Assembly (NCBI GenBank): GCA_045590715.1
Contig: JAZNRO010000051.1
Span: forward strand, 1-15,119
Length of the DNA stretch: 15,119 nt
Source of the DNA: RGIG5579 sp045590715
Lineage (GTDB): Bacteria; Bacillota; Clostridia; Oscillospirales; SIG627
Direction of reading: 5' to 3'
In this document: piece after piece, positions 13,861 through 15,119 of the stretch
Layout of the letters: each line of letters opens with the position of its first letter
Numbering within the stretch: the first letter of the stretch is position 1
Made by a program: the position numbers and the translations under genes
The notes under the pieces: model-generated
Told to the model about the DNA's origin: nothing
Database searches by the model: none
What the model saw: the letters and a program-made list of their open reading frames with translations, nothing else

Positions 13861-14229
13861 ATGAATCCGCAATTTGAAAATAATATACCCATTTATCTGC
13901 AGATCGCAGAAGAAATTAAAATGGATATTGTTTCCGGGGTTTATAAGCCCGGGGAAAGGCTGCCGTCGGTGAGGGAATGGTCCCTACAGATGCGCGTTAA
14001 TCCCAATACCATGCAAAAAGCCCTTTCGGAACTGGAGGATCTTGGTCTGGTATATACCGAGCGAACCAACGGAAAATTCGTTAGTCTTGATGAAAAACTG
14101 ATTTCCCGGTTTAAAAAAGAACTGGCGGAAAAAATGAGTTTCTCTTTTTTTGAGCAGATGAAAAAAATCGGCTTTGATGAAAAAGAAGCCCTTTTATATT
14201 TAGAAAGTAGGAGAGGAGAGAAAGAATGA
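13861..14229 (+). CDS. GntR-family regulator, YtrA subfamily
   Basis: The 122-residue regulator has a GntR winged helix (about 8-75: IPIYLQIAEEIKMDIVSG, PGERLPSVREWSLQMRVNPN, TMQKALSELEDLGLVYTERT) and only a short helical tail, which defines the YtrA subfamily. These regulators are usually encoded with, and repress, an adjacent ABC exporter, often induced by cell-envelope antibiotics. Its stop overlaps the start of the ABC ATPase gene by ATGA, so the genes are coupled. The start is supported by a consensus promoter and a strong ribosome binding site. The inducer is unknown. Confidence 0.93.
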   Translation: MNPQFENNIPIYLQIAEEIKMDIVSGVYKPGERLPSVREWSLQMRVNPNTMQKALSELEDLGLVYTERTNGKFVSLDEKLISRFKKELAEKMSFSFFEQMKKIGFDEKEALLYLESRRGEKE

Positions 14230-14921
14230 CACTACTTGAAATGAAAAATCTATCCAAAAGCTTTGGGGATAAAAAGGTTTTGGATGGCGTGAATATCACC
14301 CTTCCCGAAGGCCGCATCGTGGGGCTTTTGGGTCAAAATGGCGCCGGAAAGTCAACGATTATTAAACTGATCTGCGACCTTCTCACCCCCACGGAAGGTG
14401 AAATTCTGTTTTTGGGAGAAAAGATCGGGGTAGAAAGCAAAAAGGAAATTTCTTTTTTGCCGGAAAGAACCTATCTGGATAAGTCTATGACCGTAGATCG
14501 GGTGATTGATTATTTCTGCGATTTTTATCAGGATTTTGACCCGGATAAGGCCAGAAGACTTTTAAAGGATCTGGGCCTTGATTCCACGATGAAGCTTTCT
14601 AAAATGAGTAAGGGTATGCAGGAAAAGGTGCAGCTTGTCCTTGTCATCTCCCGCAAAGCAAAGCTCTATATTTTAGACGAGCCTTTGGGCGGTGTGGATC
14701 CCGCCACCAGAGATTATATTCTGGATACCATTTTAAATAATTTCAGTGAAGGCGCTACGGTACTGATCTCCACTCATTTGATCAGCGATATTGAGAGAAT
14801 TCTGGATGACGTCATCATCGTAGATCACGGCAAGATCGTGCTTCAGAGTGATGCGGATGAACTGAGAAACAAAGAGGGCGCATCCATTGACGAAATTTTC
14901 AGGAGGATGTTCAGATGCTAA
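14226..14921 (+). CDS. ABC transporter ATP-binding protein
   Basis: The 231-residue nucleotide-binding domain is of the DrrA/CcmA-like exporter type. Walker A is GQNGAGKST (about 36-44), the signature is LSKMSKGMQEKVQL, Walker B is LYILDEPLGGVD and the switch His is in LISTH. The signature reads MSKGMQ, as in other members of this exporter group. It is preceded by a TAGGAGAGGAG site at the end of the GntR gene and overlaps the permease start by 7 bp. It should drive the membrane protein encoded next; the cargo is unknown. Confidence 0.95.
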   Translation: MTLLEMKNLSKSFGDKKVLDGVNITLPEGRIVGLLGQNGAGKSTIIKLICDLLTPTEGEILFLGEKIGVESKKEISFLPERTYLDKSMTVDRVIDYFCDFYQDFDPDKARRLLKDLGLDSTMKLSKMSKGMQEKVQLVLVISRKAKLYILDEPLGGVDPATRDYILDTILNNFSEGATVLISTHLISDIERILDDVIIVDHGKIVLQSDADELRNKEGASIDEIFRRMFRC

Positions 14922-15119
14922 AAAAATGCTTGAAATACGAAATGAAAAAGATGGTGAAATTCCTGTCCATCTTTTTCTTCCTTGCTCTTTTCTTTTCATT
15001 GCTTTCCAGAGGGATTTCCGCCATCGGTGATTCCTTTGTAATAACCTTTATTTCTGCCTTTGTGCAGGGCGCGGCGATCTCTATGATGTTTAGTATTCTC
15101 ATCAACTGCTTTATGCGCA
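14915..15119 (+). CDS. ABC transporter permease, N-terminal part (cut by window end)
   Basis: An ATG at 14915 with an AGGAGGA site (14901-14907) opens a frame that stays open to the window edge (68 codons). It begins MLKKCLKYEMKKMVKFLSIF, a basic start followed by a hydrophobic segment (residues about 15-33) and a second one (about 40-65). This is the usual beginning of an ABC-2 type permease that pairs with the preceding ATPase. Only the first two membrane segments are visible, so the subfamily cannot be named. Confidence 0.8.
   Translation, partial: MLKKCLKYEMKKMVKFLSIFFFLALFFSLLSRGISAIGDSFVITFISAFVQGAAISMMFSILINCFMR

Overview
The window looks like chromosomal DNA from a low-to-mid GC Firmicute, most likely a gut-type member of the Clostridia. 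This is inferred from consensus sigma-A promoters (TTGACA/TATAAT with 17-bp spacing), strong AGGAGG ribosome binding sites, many T-tailed intrinsic terminators, and typical clostridial families (PadR/DUF1700/DUF4097, YitT, YtrA-type GntR/ABC, MATE). I see no tRNA, rRNA, CRISPR array, insertion sequence or phage gene. No gene-free stretch exceeds 300 bases.

Region 1 (1-4668, + strand) is a carbohydrate catabolic cluster. It holds the 3' part of a PfkB-family sugar kinase, an IolB-type 5-deoxy-glucuronate isomerase, then, behind its own promoter, an FGGY (xylulokinase-like) kinase overlapping a single-chain fused electron transfer flavoprotein (EtfB-EtfA) with a shortened alpha domain I. An ETF co-transcribed with a sugar kinase, with no partner dehydrogenase in view, is the metabolic oddity here. 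A bidirectional terminator closes the region.

Region 2 (4680-6490, - strand) is a three-gene operon with overlapping ATGA junctions: PadR regulator, DUF1700/HAAS membrane protein and a membrane-anchored DUF4097 protein. The last has a very regular 19-20-residue TG-repeat, likely a beta-solenoid. The promoter carries a palindrome that may be the PadR site.

Region 3 (6503-11304) is an amino-sugar module. The minus-strand operon encodes a cytoplasmic GH123/DUF4091 glycosidase (beta-N-acetylgalactosaminidase family), a NagB-like deaminase and a NagA-like deacetylase. A divergent AraC-family regulator is probably its switch. The NagB-like protein keeps most catalytic residues but appears to have lost all three canonical phosphate contacts, so its substrate may not be an ordinary hexosamine 6-phosphate.

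Region 4 (11310-13791) has a MATE exporter on the minus strand. It is preceded by a perfect consensus promoter and a structured leader that fits a guanidine-IV (mepA motif) riboswitch with an overlapping intrinsic terminator. The divergent neighbour is a YitT-family membrane protein.

Region 5 (13801-15119, + strand) is a YtrA-type GntR regulator, an ABC ATPase and the beginning of its membrane permease, cut by the window end.
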